From NCBI GenBank assembly GCA_016786565.1, contig JAEUVY010000052.1, forward strand, positions 1 through 56,918: a stretch of DNA of 56,918 bases, in the 5' to 3' direction. The DNA comes from Flavipsychrobacter sp. Lineage in GTDB: Bacteria; Bacteroidota; Bacteroidia; Chitinophagales; Chitinophagaceae. Made by a program: the position numbers and the translations under genes. Of this stretch, positions 49,625-56,918 are shown piece after piece. The notes beneath the pieces are model-generated. The model was not told where the DNA came from. It ran no database searches and worked only from the letters and a program-made list of their open reading frames with translations. The first letter of the stretch is position 1. The number at the start of each line of letters is the position of its first letter.

Positions 49625-50893
49625 TTAATTGTGCTTCGAAGACAGCATGTTTTTAGCTTCAATGCTGAGCGTAGCATGCGGCACTGCGCGAAGGCGAGCT
49701 TTGTCAATGAGTTTACCTGTCACACGGCAAACACCGTATGTTTTGTTCTCTATGCGCACGAGTGCTTTCTCCAGATGGTTCATAAATTGGATCTGGCGGC
49801 TGGCCAACTGAGCAAGCTGTTCGCGCTCCATAGCTCCGCTGCCGTCTTCCATGTTCATGAAGCGGTTTTCTGTATCTTCTGTACCAGCTTCATCTTTGCG
49901 GGTAATGAGGCCCTGCAGATAGTGCAGTTCTTTACGGGCAGCATCCAGGCGGGTGACAATAATCTGTTTGAACTCAGCCAGTTCCTCATCGCTGTAGCGA
50001 TAAACGGTGCTCTGCTGTGGCAGTTCCGGTTCGTCAAGGATAGAACGGTATGTTTCAGCCTGGTAAGAAGGAGAGGATACATTTGTTTCCTTCACTTTCG
50101 ATTTATTCTCCAGCTTGCGATGAGCGATGATCACCGTAGGCTTCTTTTCAATGGGGCGAGCAGCCGGTGTAGCGGTTGGTTTCGGTGTAGGAACCAATGG
50201 TTTTACCGGTAATGCTTTTGCCGGAATCGCTTTCTTAGCCACAGGTTTAGCTGCTGGTTTAGCCACCGGGGCCGGTGCTGCTTTTTTCGCAGGTGCCGGA
50301 GCTGCCTTTACAGGAGCCGGTGCTGCTTTTTTCGCAGGAGCCGGAGCCGCCTTAGGTGCACTTTTCGCAGCGGGTGCAGGTTTTGCAGCAACTGCTTTCT
50401 TAGTTACAGGAGCTGCTTTCTTAGCTGGTGGCGCCGCTTTTTTAACGGCAACAGCTTTTTTCGCCGGCTCTGCTTTTTTTGCAGGTGCCGGTTTCTTACC
50501 GGAAGTTGGTTTTGTTGCCTTCTCTGCAGGCTTGCTTGTCTTCTTGTTCACAGTCTGTTGGTTATGATTTGTTGCTGATTTTTTCTTTGGATCGGACTTC
50601 GGAGCAGATACGTTTTTCTTGGCCTGTGGTTTTTTCAACTGTGGTTTCGCCGGTGCAGGTTTTGGCGCTGCCTTTTTTACAGGTGCTGGCTTTGCCTTGG
50701 CCGGTGCAGCTTTTTTTGCTGCTGGTTTGGTCACCACGTTCTTTTTCGCCACGGGTTTCGACGGTGCTTTCTTAGTTATGGGCTTCGACTTTGAAGGGGC
50801 AGCTTTTTTCACTGCAACAGCAGCTTTTTTTGCCGCCGGTTTGTTTTTTGAGCTATTTGCAGGCGTTGCCGCCTTCTTGTTCTTGATAGCCAT
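49625..50893 (-). CDS. DksA/TraR-family protein with long histone-H1-like N-terminal tail
   Basis: The last ~128 residues (295-422) form a DksA-type domain: a coiled coil (SDEELAEFKQIIVTRLDAARKELHYLQ … ASRQIQFMNHLEKALVRIENKTYG) and the C-terminal VCRVTGKLIDKARLRAVPHATLSIEAK. As usual in Bacteroidota only one Cys (389) of the zinc finger remains. DksA acts in the RNA polymerase secondary channel with ppGpp. The first ~255 residues are a Lys/Ala/Pro-rich repeat (AAPAPAKKAAPAPVKAAP and similar), like eukaryotic H1 tails or bacterial AlgP/HctB proteins, and probably bind DNA or RNA. The gene starts 3 bases after ileS and shares its terminator. Confidence 0.9.
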   Translation of the reverse strand: MAIKNKKAATPANSSKNKPAAKKAAVAVKKAAPSKSKPITKKAPSKPVAKKNVVTKPAAKKAAPAKAKPAPVKKAAPKPAPAKPQLKKPQAKKNVSAPKSDPKKKSATNHNQQTVNKKTSKPAEKATKPTSGKKPAPAKKAEPAKKAVAVKKAAPPAKKAAPVTKKAVAAKPAPAAKSAPKAAPAPAKKAAPAPVKAAPAPAKKAAPAPVAKPAAKPVAKKAIPAKALPVKPLVPTPKPTATPAARPIEKKPTVIIAHRKLENKSKVKETNVSSPSYQAETYRSILDEPELPQQSTVYRYSDEELAEFKQIIVTRLDAARKELHYLQGLITRKDEAGTEDTENRFMNMEDGSGAMEREQLAQLASRQIQFMNHLEKALVRIENKTYGVCRVTGKLIDKARLRAVPHATLSIEAKNMLSSKHN

Positions 50894-50896
50894 AAC

Positions 50897-53800
50897 TTAT
50901 CTGGTTTTTGAGATGAGTATTTTGAGTATTACATCGTTTATCTCTATTTCAGTCCCATTATCTAATTCCGTTGCTATATCTATCCTGTCTGCCAAAATTT
51001 CCGCGCAAATATAATTACTATAATTAATTATTGCAGTTTTAAGTTCTTCACGTTCCTGTATAACTAAATTTATCTTATCTGTCACCTCCAAACCCGTGTC
51101 TTTACGCACTTTCTGCACGCGGTTCACCAGTTCTCTTGCTATACCTTCTTCCAGCAGTTCGTTGGTTACGGTTATATCAAGAGCTACAGTAATTTGATCT
51201 TTATTAGCCACAGACCATCCCGGTATATCTTCTGCAATTATATCCACATCGGCAGTGGTTATTTCCACCGTGTCGTTCTCCAGTTGCAGTACAAAAGAAT
51301 TGTTTTGTTCCAGTTGGCTTATCTCCGCCTGGCTCATTGCTCCTATCGCGGCAGCAACGCTCTTCATGCGTGCCCCCATGCGGGTACCCAACGCCTTAAA
51401 GTTTGCCTTGATCTTTTTACTGATGAAGCCTTCCGTTTCTGTCAGGAATTCAACTGCCTTAATATTAACCTCACTTTTTATGATGTCTTCTATCAGTTCT
51501 ATCTGCTGCTTCATCTCTGCATTCCGCACCGGAACCAGAATGCGGCTGAGTGGCTGACGCACCTTTATATTTACCTTTTTTCTTATCGACAGCACAAGCG
51601 AAGAGATATCTTGTGCCAATTGCATGCGTTCTTCAAGGCGCTCGTCTACGAGCGTATGGTCGCCTGTAGGGAAATCAGCGAGATGCACACTTTCCGCTTT
51701 CAGGCGGCCTGTTGCATTGTTAAGGTTGCGGTATAGCCAATCAGCAAAGAAAGGTGCGATCGGAGCCATGAGCAACGACAGTGTTTCCAGACATTCATAC
51801 AATGTCTGATAAGCACATATCTTATCATGTTCATATTCGCCCTTCCAGAACCGGCGACGGCATAAACGTACATACCAGTTGCTCAGTTGCTCGTCAAGGA
51901 AGAACTCCATTGCCCTTCCGGCTTGTGTAGGCTCATAGTCGTTCAGGAACCCGTTTACTTTTATCACCAGGCTATTGAGCGACGAAATGATCCATTGGTC
52001 TATCTCAGGTCGTTCTTTAACCGGAACGTATTTTTCTCTGAAACTGAACCCGTCAACGTTCGCATACAATGCAAAGAATTGGTAGGTATTATACAGCGTG
52101 CCGAAATACTTGCGCTGCACTTCCTTTATCCCTTCAAGGTCAAATTTCAAACTGTCCCACGGCGATGCATTCGTGATAAGGTACCAACGGGTAGCGTCTG
52201 CACTGTTCTGTTCTATCGTCTGGAACGGATCGACCACGTTGCCCAGACGCTTACTCATCTTGTTGCCATTCTTGTCCAGCACCAACCCGTTACTCACCAC
52301 TGTTTTGTACGCAACGCTGTCAAACAACATCACGCCCAGTGCGTGCAATGTATAGAACCAGCCACGTGTCTGGTCCACACCTTCAGCTATAAAGTCTGCC
52401 GGGAAATTCTTCTTCAGGTCTTTTAACGGGTGCTGCTCAAACGGGTAGTGCAGTTGTGCATACGGCATCGCGCCGCTGTCAAACCAAACGTCCACCAGGT
52501 CAGGCTCACGGCGCATTGCTTTGCCGGTTGCTGACGCGAGTATGATCTGGTCCACAAATGGCTTGTGCAGATCAAGCGTCTCATCAGAAACCACCTGATT
52601 AATATTCAGAACGGAGTTAGCATTTTCGATCTCCGATTTCAGTTCTGCTATGCTGCCGATACATTTTGTCTCTGTACCATCTTCCGATACCCATACCGGC
52701 AGGGGAGTACCCCAGAAACGGCTGCGGCTCAGGTTCCAGTCTACCATGTTCTCCAGCCAGTTGCCAAAGCGACCTTCGCCCGTTGCTTTCGGCTTCCAGT
52801 TGATGGTTTTATTCAGTTCTATCATCCTGTCCTTCACAGCAGTTGTTCTGATGAACCACGCATCCAGCGGATAATAGATGATCGGCTTATCGGTGCGCCA
52901 GCAGTGCGGATAGGTATGTTCATACTTCTCTACTTTGAAGGCCTGACCGGCAAGCTTCAGTTTTACTGCAATGTCAACGTCCACATCTTTGAAGTCGGGA
53001 TCGTTCTTGTAGTTTTTTACATAACGTCCGCTGAATTCACCGGTATAGTCGTTGAACTTACCTTCCTTGTCCACCATCGTCAGTATACCGATGTTGTTCT
53101 TCTTGCCTACACGGTAGTCATCAGCACCAAATGCAGGAGCTGTGTGAACGATACCTGTACCATCTTCCGTAGTTACGAAATCACCGGTTATAACGCGCCA
53201 TGGATCGCCTCCTGCTATCGCAGCGGTATTACCATCAAAAGGCAGCAGTTGTTCATAACGCAGTCCGTCGAGTTCACTCCCCTTCAGTTCTGCAATGATC
53301 TTCCAGGGCAGCACTTTCGAGTCGCCGCTATAAACCGAAAAGTCGCTTTCTTGTCCCTCAGGTTTGAAATATTTCCCCAGCAGTGCTTTCGCCAGTATCA
53401 CGTTTGCGGGTGCATGCGTATACGGATTGTATGTCTGCACAAGAACGTAATCTATAGATGGCCCCACCGTAAGACCACAGTTACTTGGCAGTGTCCATGG
53501 TGTTGTCGTCCATGCCAGGAAGTGGATATCACCTGGTTTAGCATAGGTGCCGCTAAAACGCTCCGCATAAGGCGCCCATGCGTTTGTTGCCGTTTCAGAC
53601 AGTTTGGCTACCATGTTCTGGTGTGCCTCACTCATAGATACACCGGTACCATTAGCCAGACGGAACATAGCCACTACCGTGGTGTCTTTCACATCCTTAT
53701 AAGTTCCCGGCTGATTGAGCTCGTGGCTGCTTAGGCCTGTTCCTGCTGCAGGCGAGTAGGGTTGGATGCTGACGCTTTTATACAACAGTCCCTTTTCGTG

Positions 53801-54301
53801 CAGTTGCTTCAATGCCCACCACAGGGTCTCAATATAGTCGTTCTCGAAGGTAACATAGGGTGCACCCATGTCTACCCAATAACCCATTTTCTCGGTTATC
53901 TCTTCCCACTTGTCTTTATACCGCATTACTACCTCACGGCACTTCTTATTATAGTCTTCTACGCTTATCGAAACACCAATATCCTCTTTGGTGATACCGA
54001 GTTCTTTCTCTACTCCCAGTTCCACAGGAAGGCCATGCGTGTCCCAGCCGGCCTTACGCTGCACCTGATATCCCTGCATGGTCTTGTAGCGGCATACCAG
54101 ATCTTTCAGCGTGCGCGATATGACGTGGTGAATGCCCGGCATACCGTTTGCGCTTGGCGGACCCTCATAGAACACGAATGGTTCCGATGCGTTTCTTTGT
54201 TCAATGCTCTTTTCAAAACTGCGTTCAGACTTCCAGGCTGCCAGGATCTCCTGTTCTATCGCAGGCATGTTCAGCCCTTTATATTCCTTGTATTTGCTCA
54301 T
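50897..54301 (-). CDS. ileS: Isoleucyl-tRNA synthetase
   Basis: The 1134-residue enzyme is of the long, eukaryote-like IleS type. The first class I signature is in PSANGMPGIHHV (56-59), the second is KMSKR (about 681-685) followed by LGNVVDPF. The editing domain has AWTTTPWTLPSNCGL, and the anticodon-binding and C-terminal parts are complete. This type is often resistant to mupirocin, a statement about the family, not tested here. ileS is followed after 3 bases by the DksA-family gene, a conserved Bacteroidota order; lspA, which often comes third, is not here. Confidence 0.96.
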   Translation of the reverse strand: MSKYKEYKGLNMPAIEQEILAAWKSERSFEKSIEQRNASEPFVFYEGPPSANGMPGIHHVISRTLKDLVCRYKTMQGYQVQRKAGWDTHGLPVELGVEKELGITKEDIGVSISVEDYNKKCREVVMRYKDKWEEITEKMGYWVDMGAPYVTFENDYIETLWWALKQLHEKGLLYKSVSIQPYSPAAGTGLSSHELNQPGTYKDVKDTTVVAMFRLANGTGVSMSEAHQNMVAKLSETATNAWAPYAERFSGTYAKPGDIHFLAWTTTPWTLPSNCGLTVGPSIDYVLVQTYNPYTHAPANVILAKALLGKYFKPEGQESDFSVYSGDSKVLPWKIIAELKGSELDGLRYEQLLPFDGNTAAIAGGDPWRVITGDFVTTEDGTGIVHTAPAFGADDYRVGKKNNIGILTMVDKEGKFNDYTGEFSGRYVKNYKNDPDFKDVDVDIAVKLKLAGQAFKVEKYEHTYPHCWRTDKPIIYYPLDAWFIRTTAVKDRMIELNKTINWKPKATGEGRFGNWLENMVDWNLSRSRFWGTPLPVWVSEDGTETKCIGSIAELKSEIENANSVLNINQVVSDETLDLHKPFVDQIILASATGKAMRREPDLVDVWFDSGAMPYAQLHYPFEQHPLKDLKKNFPADFIAEGVDQTRGWFYTLHALGVMLFDSVAYKTVVSNGLVLDKNGNKMSKRLGNVVDPFQTIEQNSADATRWYLITNASPWDSLKFDLEGIKEVQRKYFGTLYNTYQFFALYANVDGFSFREKYVPVKERPEIDQWIISSLNSLVIKVNGFLNDYEPTQAGRAMEFFLDEQLSNWYVRLCRRRFWKGEYEHDKICAYQTLYECLETLSLLMAPIAPFFADWLYRNLNNATGRLKAESVHLADFPTGDHTLVDERLEERMQLAQDISSLVLSIRKKVNIKVRQPLSRILVPVRNAEMKQQIELIEDIIKSEVNIKAVEFLTETEGFISKKIKANFKALGTRMGARMKSVAAAIGAMSQAEISQLEQNNSFVLQLENDTVEITTADVDIIAEDIPGWSVANKDQITVALDITVTNELLEEGIARELVNRVQKVRKDTGLEVTDKINLVIQEREELKTAIINYSNYICAEILADRIDIATELDNGTEIEINDVILKILISKTR

Positions 54302-54409
54302 TTATTTGTGCTTTCTAAAATTGTCCCACAGATCACGCAGGTGTTGCAACATAGTGATTTTTCTATGTCAATTTACATGCGAATTGGCTATTCTTTCTAA
54401 AATAGCGTG

Positions 54410-54417
54410 CAAAGGTA
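54410..54417 (-). promoter_or_regulatory. -7 promoter box of ileS (minus strand)
   Basis: On the minus strand TACCTTTG followed by CACG matches the -7 consensus, about 108 bases before the ileS ATG. No clear -33 box. The leader would be about 100 bases long. Confidence 0.55.
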
Positions 54418-54450
54418 GTCAGATTTCTCTTCATTAGCATTTTGCCTATG

Positions 54451-54676
54451 TTATGCGATTAGTTCATCTACAGACTTGTAATTGAGTTGTTGTTTTTGCC
54501 TGTTTGTTACGGATCGGTATGTCTCGGTGTCAATCCCGGCACTTTTAGTGTTCGGGAATCTTTTCCTTAGTTTTTGGTTCAGCGATTGGGCGGTAGGACA
54601 GTAGTTGAGATATTTTCTTTTATTCAATAGGTCGATCTGCGATCGTTCATGTCGGTTGGGTAATGGGACTCTGTAG
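54451..54676 (-). pseudogene. Start-less open frame, possible gene remnant
   Basis: On the minus strand 75 codons are open to a TAA at 54451-54453, with no ATG or GTG; a TTG lies about a quarter of the way in. The translation is basic and Gln/Asn-rich (LNKRKYLNYCPTAQSLNQKLRK, cut here, then TETYRSVTNRQKQQLNYKSVDELIA). It looks like protein rather than random sequence, and the last part recalls the ends of transposases or integrases. No terminal repeats were found. It may also be chance. Confidence 0.25.
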
Positions 54677-54679
54677 ACA

Positions 54680-55843
54680 TCAGAAACTCATACCCACCCC
54701 AAATTCAGCCAGTTCGGCAACCGAAAGGTGCGTTTTCAGAAAAGCGCACAGGTAGGCTTCTTTGATTATTCCTTTCTCGTTCTGGATGAAGTAGTAGTTG
54801 CCTCCCAGTTTTTGGTAGAATTTCCCTTGAGAAAGGAAGTTGGGTTTTACATAATAACCCACCTGCAACACCACGCCCACTTTGCCCAGCAGAAACTCGT
54901 TTCCCGCAATTGCAGCTACCTTATATGAATTTCGTCTTTCGGTACCTGCCGGCACAAACGAATTGTCCAAAAGGTATGCATATACCTGTTGGTGATAGCT
55001 GTAATCGAATCCGGCAAACATCTTGTTCTTGCTGATCCACCTTTTGCTGACATAGGCCGTGGCCAGATAGATAGGGTAGGTAGGCCCCAGTGGCGCATTC
55101 GATTCGTTGAATGCCATGGTCAGACGCATTTGCGCAAGCCATCGGTTTTTCAGTGGTTTCAGATCCCTTTTTATGTGATGTACCGTCGATGTGACTGGGT
55201 AGTATTTTATGCCGACATGAGCGCCATACATATTGATGCCCAGGTTTGGTTGCCGGAAAGACGCATTAGATATGTGAGAGAAATTCAGTCCTGTTTGAAA
55301 TTCCCAATGGTCATTCAAGTGGTATCTGATGTCCGTCATGAATGATGCATAATCGTTCAGCGTGCTGCTGATCGCATTATTCAGGGTGTCAAAGTCCGGT
55401 ACCCTTGAATATTTATTTGTCACTATGCCGGCACCGTTGCCAATACGCACCGTCCATCTGAGCCTATTACCCGTGATCAAGGGGATCTCAATATTCGGGT
55501 ATATACTGAATACCCGCCCATACACCGAGTCTATTCCATAGTTAGTGTATGCAAGACCTATTCCCACTACCGGATATCGCCTGCGCTGTTCCCAGTCGTT
55601 CTTTCCATATTTCTTCCATTGCAGGTTTATATCTATACCCGAGCGTCGCTCCGGTATTGGTAGTTTGAATTTTGATGTGTGTTTAATGACCTTGCCTGAG
55701 AAATAGTTAACGTCGGTGCAAAAACCTGCCCATCGCGGGTTTTCCTGCCCGTTCGAAACGAACGTAACCATCATTGCTATCGCTGATGCAACTATTTTAA
55801 ATAAAGGGCGCACTACCATCTTGCTGTTCACGTACCTGTCCAT
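54680..55843 (-). CDS. PagL-like acyloxyacyl hydrolase / lipid A deacylase
   Basis: From the ATG at 55843 the protein has 387 residues; the longer frame starts with TTG. A signal peptide (VVRPLFKIVASAIAMMVTFVSNGQ) precedes a beta-rich barrel-like protein. The catalytic region of the PagL/acyloxyacyl hydrolase family appears as FSHISNASFRQPNLGINMYG with a His-x-Ser pair. A third catalytic acid is expected upstream or near the C-terminal HLSVAELAEFGVGMSF. Members remove an acyl chain from lipid A in the outer membrane, changing how host immunity and polymyxin-type peptides see it. It is followed by no other gene; the methyltransferase lies 12 bases upstream. Confidence 0.85.
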   Translation of the reverse strand: MDRYVNSKMVVRPLFKIVASAIAMMVTFVSNGQENPRWAGFCTDVNYFSGKVIKHTSKFKLPIPERRSGIDINLQWKKYGKNDWEQRRRYPVVGIGLAYTNYGIDSVYGRVFSIYPNIEIPLITGNRLRWTVRIGNGAGIVTNKYSRVPDFDTLNNAISSTLNDYASFMTDIRYHLNDHWEFQTGLNFSHISNASFRQPNLGINMYGAHVGIKYYPVTSTVHHIKRDLKPLKNRWLAQMRLTMAFNESNAPLGPTYPIYLATAYVSKRWISKNKMFAGFDYSYHQQVYAYLLDNSFVPAGTERRNSYKVAAIAGNEFLLGKVGVVLQVGYYVKPNFLSQGKFYQKLGGNYYFIQNEKGIIKEAYLCAFLKTHLSVAELAEFGVGMSF

Positions 55844-55855
55844 GTAACACAACCG

Positions 55856-56737
55856 TCATGGGCGATGCAGAATTACGTAAAATTCCTGTTTGTTGAACGT
55901 GGTTGGGTATATTCTTACAACGTCCATTTTCGTAAGTCCTATTTCTTTTAGTTGCAGCATCAGTTCACGAAAACTGTCCGGTGTGAATGCGCAAGTGGTT
56001 ATTTCCCGGTTTGGCAGGCCGTTAATGTTCCAGTCGTTGGTGCTTGTGATCGTAGAAAAGCGTTCTGCCAGGTCGGGGTAGTGTGTGCCGTGGTCGCCTT
56101 TCCAATGTTGGTCAGCTTCTGCATGGGTGCGCATCAGGCTGCTGCCTATGAGGTCTTCTTTTACAAGATCGGTTTGCTGGTTGTAGTGTTTTGCAAGCAG
56201 GGCGGTCAATGTACTGGTCGGGTATGCGTGGTCATATGTGTATCGTTTGTCCGGAAGCACCATCATCAGATGTCCGTCCGCTGCAAGTATATTTTCAATT
56301 TGTTGCAGGTGTTTTATCGGGTCCGGTTGTCGGTTCAGGACATGTGCACTCACCACAACGTCAAATCTCTTGCCCACGGCATTCAGGTCGCCGTCCGGTT
56401 GATAAAAGTGTACGTCAGGAATGTTTTCAGGCGTAACATTCAGCGCTACAGCCCTGCTTGTCAGTTCTTCTTTCGTGTTGGTTTCAAAATACTTTACGTT
56501 AGGCCCCGAACAAATTGGTGCGAATCCCGGCAATATCTCAAGAACATCAGCTCCCTCAGGTATCAGCGAAGAAAAGTCATCACGTGATGTAACCGAATTT
56601 GCCTTCCTTCCTTCACCTTTGCCATGCCGCAGATAGTGTTGATACAGTCCTTCTACATCGAATCCTGCTGACTGCAGATCCGGGTGACTATTGAAATAGA
56701 TATCGTGGTCATATTCTGTAGGGAATTGGTGGGCCAT
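55856..56737 (-). CDS. SAM-dependent methyltransferase-like protein with N-terminal repeat-like module
   Basis: From the ATG at 56737 there are 293 residues. The first ~45 (DHDIYFNSHPDLQSAGFDVEGLYQHYLRHGKGEGR) form a short helical module found at the front of some cell-surface sugar-linked methyl- or glycosyltransferases. Then comes a Rossmann-type class I methyltransferase: ADVLEILPGFAPICSGPNVKYFETN as a degenerate motif I, FDVVVSAHVLNRQPDPIKHLQQIENILAADGHLMMVLPDK as motifs IV-VI. Motif I lacks the usual GxGxG, so catalysis is uncertain. The substrate is unknown. The frame to 56776 starts with TTG and is not used. Confidence 0.78.
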   Translation of the reverse strand: MAHQFPTEYDHDIYFNSHPDLQSAGFDVEGLYQHYLRHGKGEGRKANSVTSRDDFSSLIPEGADVLEILPGFAPICSGPNVKYFETNTKEELTSRAVALNVTPENIPDVHFYQPDGDLNAVGKRFDVVVSAHVLNRQPDPIKHLQQIENILAADGHLMMVLPDKRYTYDHAYPTSTLTALLAKHYNQQTDLVKEDLIGSSLMRTHAEADQHWKGDHGTHYPDLAERFSTITSTNDWNINGLPNREITTCAFTPDSFRELMLQLKEIGLTKMDVVRIYPTTFNKQEFYVILHRP

Positions 56738-56840
56738 TCTGTAGATTTTCTTTGTAAATATACGTTCCGGCAGCAATAGCTCATAACACCGGTCGCTACA
56801 TTGCCTTTTACCGTCACGAAAATCTTTATAACTTTACTTC

Positions 56841-56918
56841 ATGCGTAAAACGAGGTATGTATTGCCGGTGGTAGCGGGCGTAATGTCGGGTATGATTTTG
56901 CAGGTATTGGGTGAAATG
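56841..56918 (+). CDS. Start of a membrane protein gene (truncated by window end)
   Basis: Twenty-six codons are visible from the ATG at 56841: MRKTRYVLPVVAGVMSGM, then ILQVLGEM. The sequence is a basic N-terminus followed by a membrane segment, as in small Bacteroidota inner-membrane proteins. A -7-like TAACTTTA lies 6 bases upstream of the ATG. The rest is outside the window, so no function can be given. Confidence 0.5.
   Translation, partial: MRKTRYVLPVVAGVMSGMILQVLGEM

Larger units (their letters stand above)
54302..54679. other. Intergenic region upstream of ileS
   Basis: This 378-base gap holds the presumed ileS promoter (-7 box at 54410-54417). From 54676 down to 54451 on the minus strand runs a start-less open frame of 75 codons, described separately. 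No T-box-like structure was recognised. Confidence 0.6.

Noticed and set aside
50127..50567. 146-residue plus-strand open frame rich in Gly, Ala and Phe
   Set aside because: It is the antisense of the Lys/Ala/Pro repeat of the DksA-family protein; codon repeats make the opposite strand look like a membrane protein.
52565..53734. 389-residue plus-strand open frame
   Set aside because: It is fully antisense to ileS, has no recognisable domain and is Cys/His/Arg-rich as typical of shadow frames.

Overview
The window is a chromosomal segment of a Bacteroidota bacterium, most likely of the Chitinophagales/Chitinophagaceae type. Three kinds of evidence point there. Three secreted proteins carry type IX secretion (T9SS) C-terminal sorting domains. 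Promoters match the Bacteroidota pattern TTTG-N19/20-TAnnTTTG. Many families are typical of the phylum: DUF2851, DUF4286, the one-cysteine DksA variant, the TonB receptor plus periplasmic-fold lipoprotein pair, and a split atpDC. No rRNA, tRNA, CRISPR array, prophage or intact insertion sequence was recognised. Most genes are housekeeping or core metabolic genes and the density is high except for one 1.37 kb repeat-filled gap.

Layout. 1-4.9 kb: end of a secreted adhesin-like T9SS protein, a single-domain response regulator, conserved Bacteroidota proteins, a double-OmpA protein and an RluE-type pseudouridine synthase. 5.0-9.9 kb: a compact catabolic operon, homogentisate dioxygenase, 4-hydroxyphenylpyruvate dioxygenase, then paaABCD of phenylacetyl-CoA epoxidase, closed by a strong terminator; it joins tyrosine and phenylacetate degradation. 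10.0-12.6 kb: an MCE lipid-transport operon (permease, ATPase, MCE protein). 12.6-17.6 kb: a sulfur/redox/metal block: persulfide-dioxygenase-like MBL-rhodanese protein, OsmC peroxidase, a His/Cys-rich helical protein and a CcoI-type copper P-ATPase without cytochrome oxidase genes. 18-25.7 kb: LOG-family nucleosidase, dnaX, isoaspartyl peptidase, phosphoribosyltransferase, a MacB-like permease and an MFS exporter. 25.7-27.05 kb: non-coding, with a 332-bp tandem duplication full of palindromes and an 11-bp microrepeat. 27-35.2 kb: lipoprotein, NHL-repeat T9SS protein, valS, CocE-type hydrolase, leucine-dehydrogenase-type enzyme, HU.

35.4-45.5 kb: DUF4286, an HI0933-type flavoprotein, DUF2461, a large membrane protein, atpDC behind a textbook promoter, a ParE-type toxin-antitoxin pair whose toxin seems to lack a normal start codon, and a probable metal-acquisition cluster (His-rich small protein, TonB receptor, lipoprotein). 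46.2-56.9 kb: carA, a large secreted T9SS protein with a gingipain-like fold, ileS with a DksA-family protein that carries a histone-H1-like tail of about 255 residues, a PagL-like lipid A deacylase, a methyltransferase and the start of one more gene.

The items most worth a second look are the H1-tailed DksA protein, the palindrome-bearing tandem duplication, the toxin with an apparent ATT start, the secreted caspase-fold protein with a Cys where the catalytic His is expected, the oxidase-less copper ATPase block, and a set of promoters whose -7 boxes almost touch the start codon, which suggests leaderless mRNAs.
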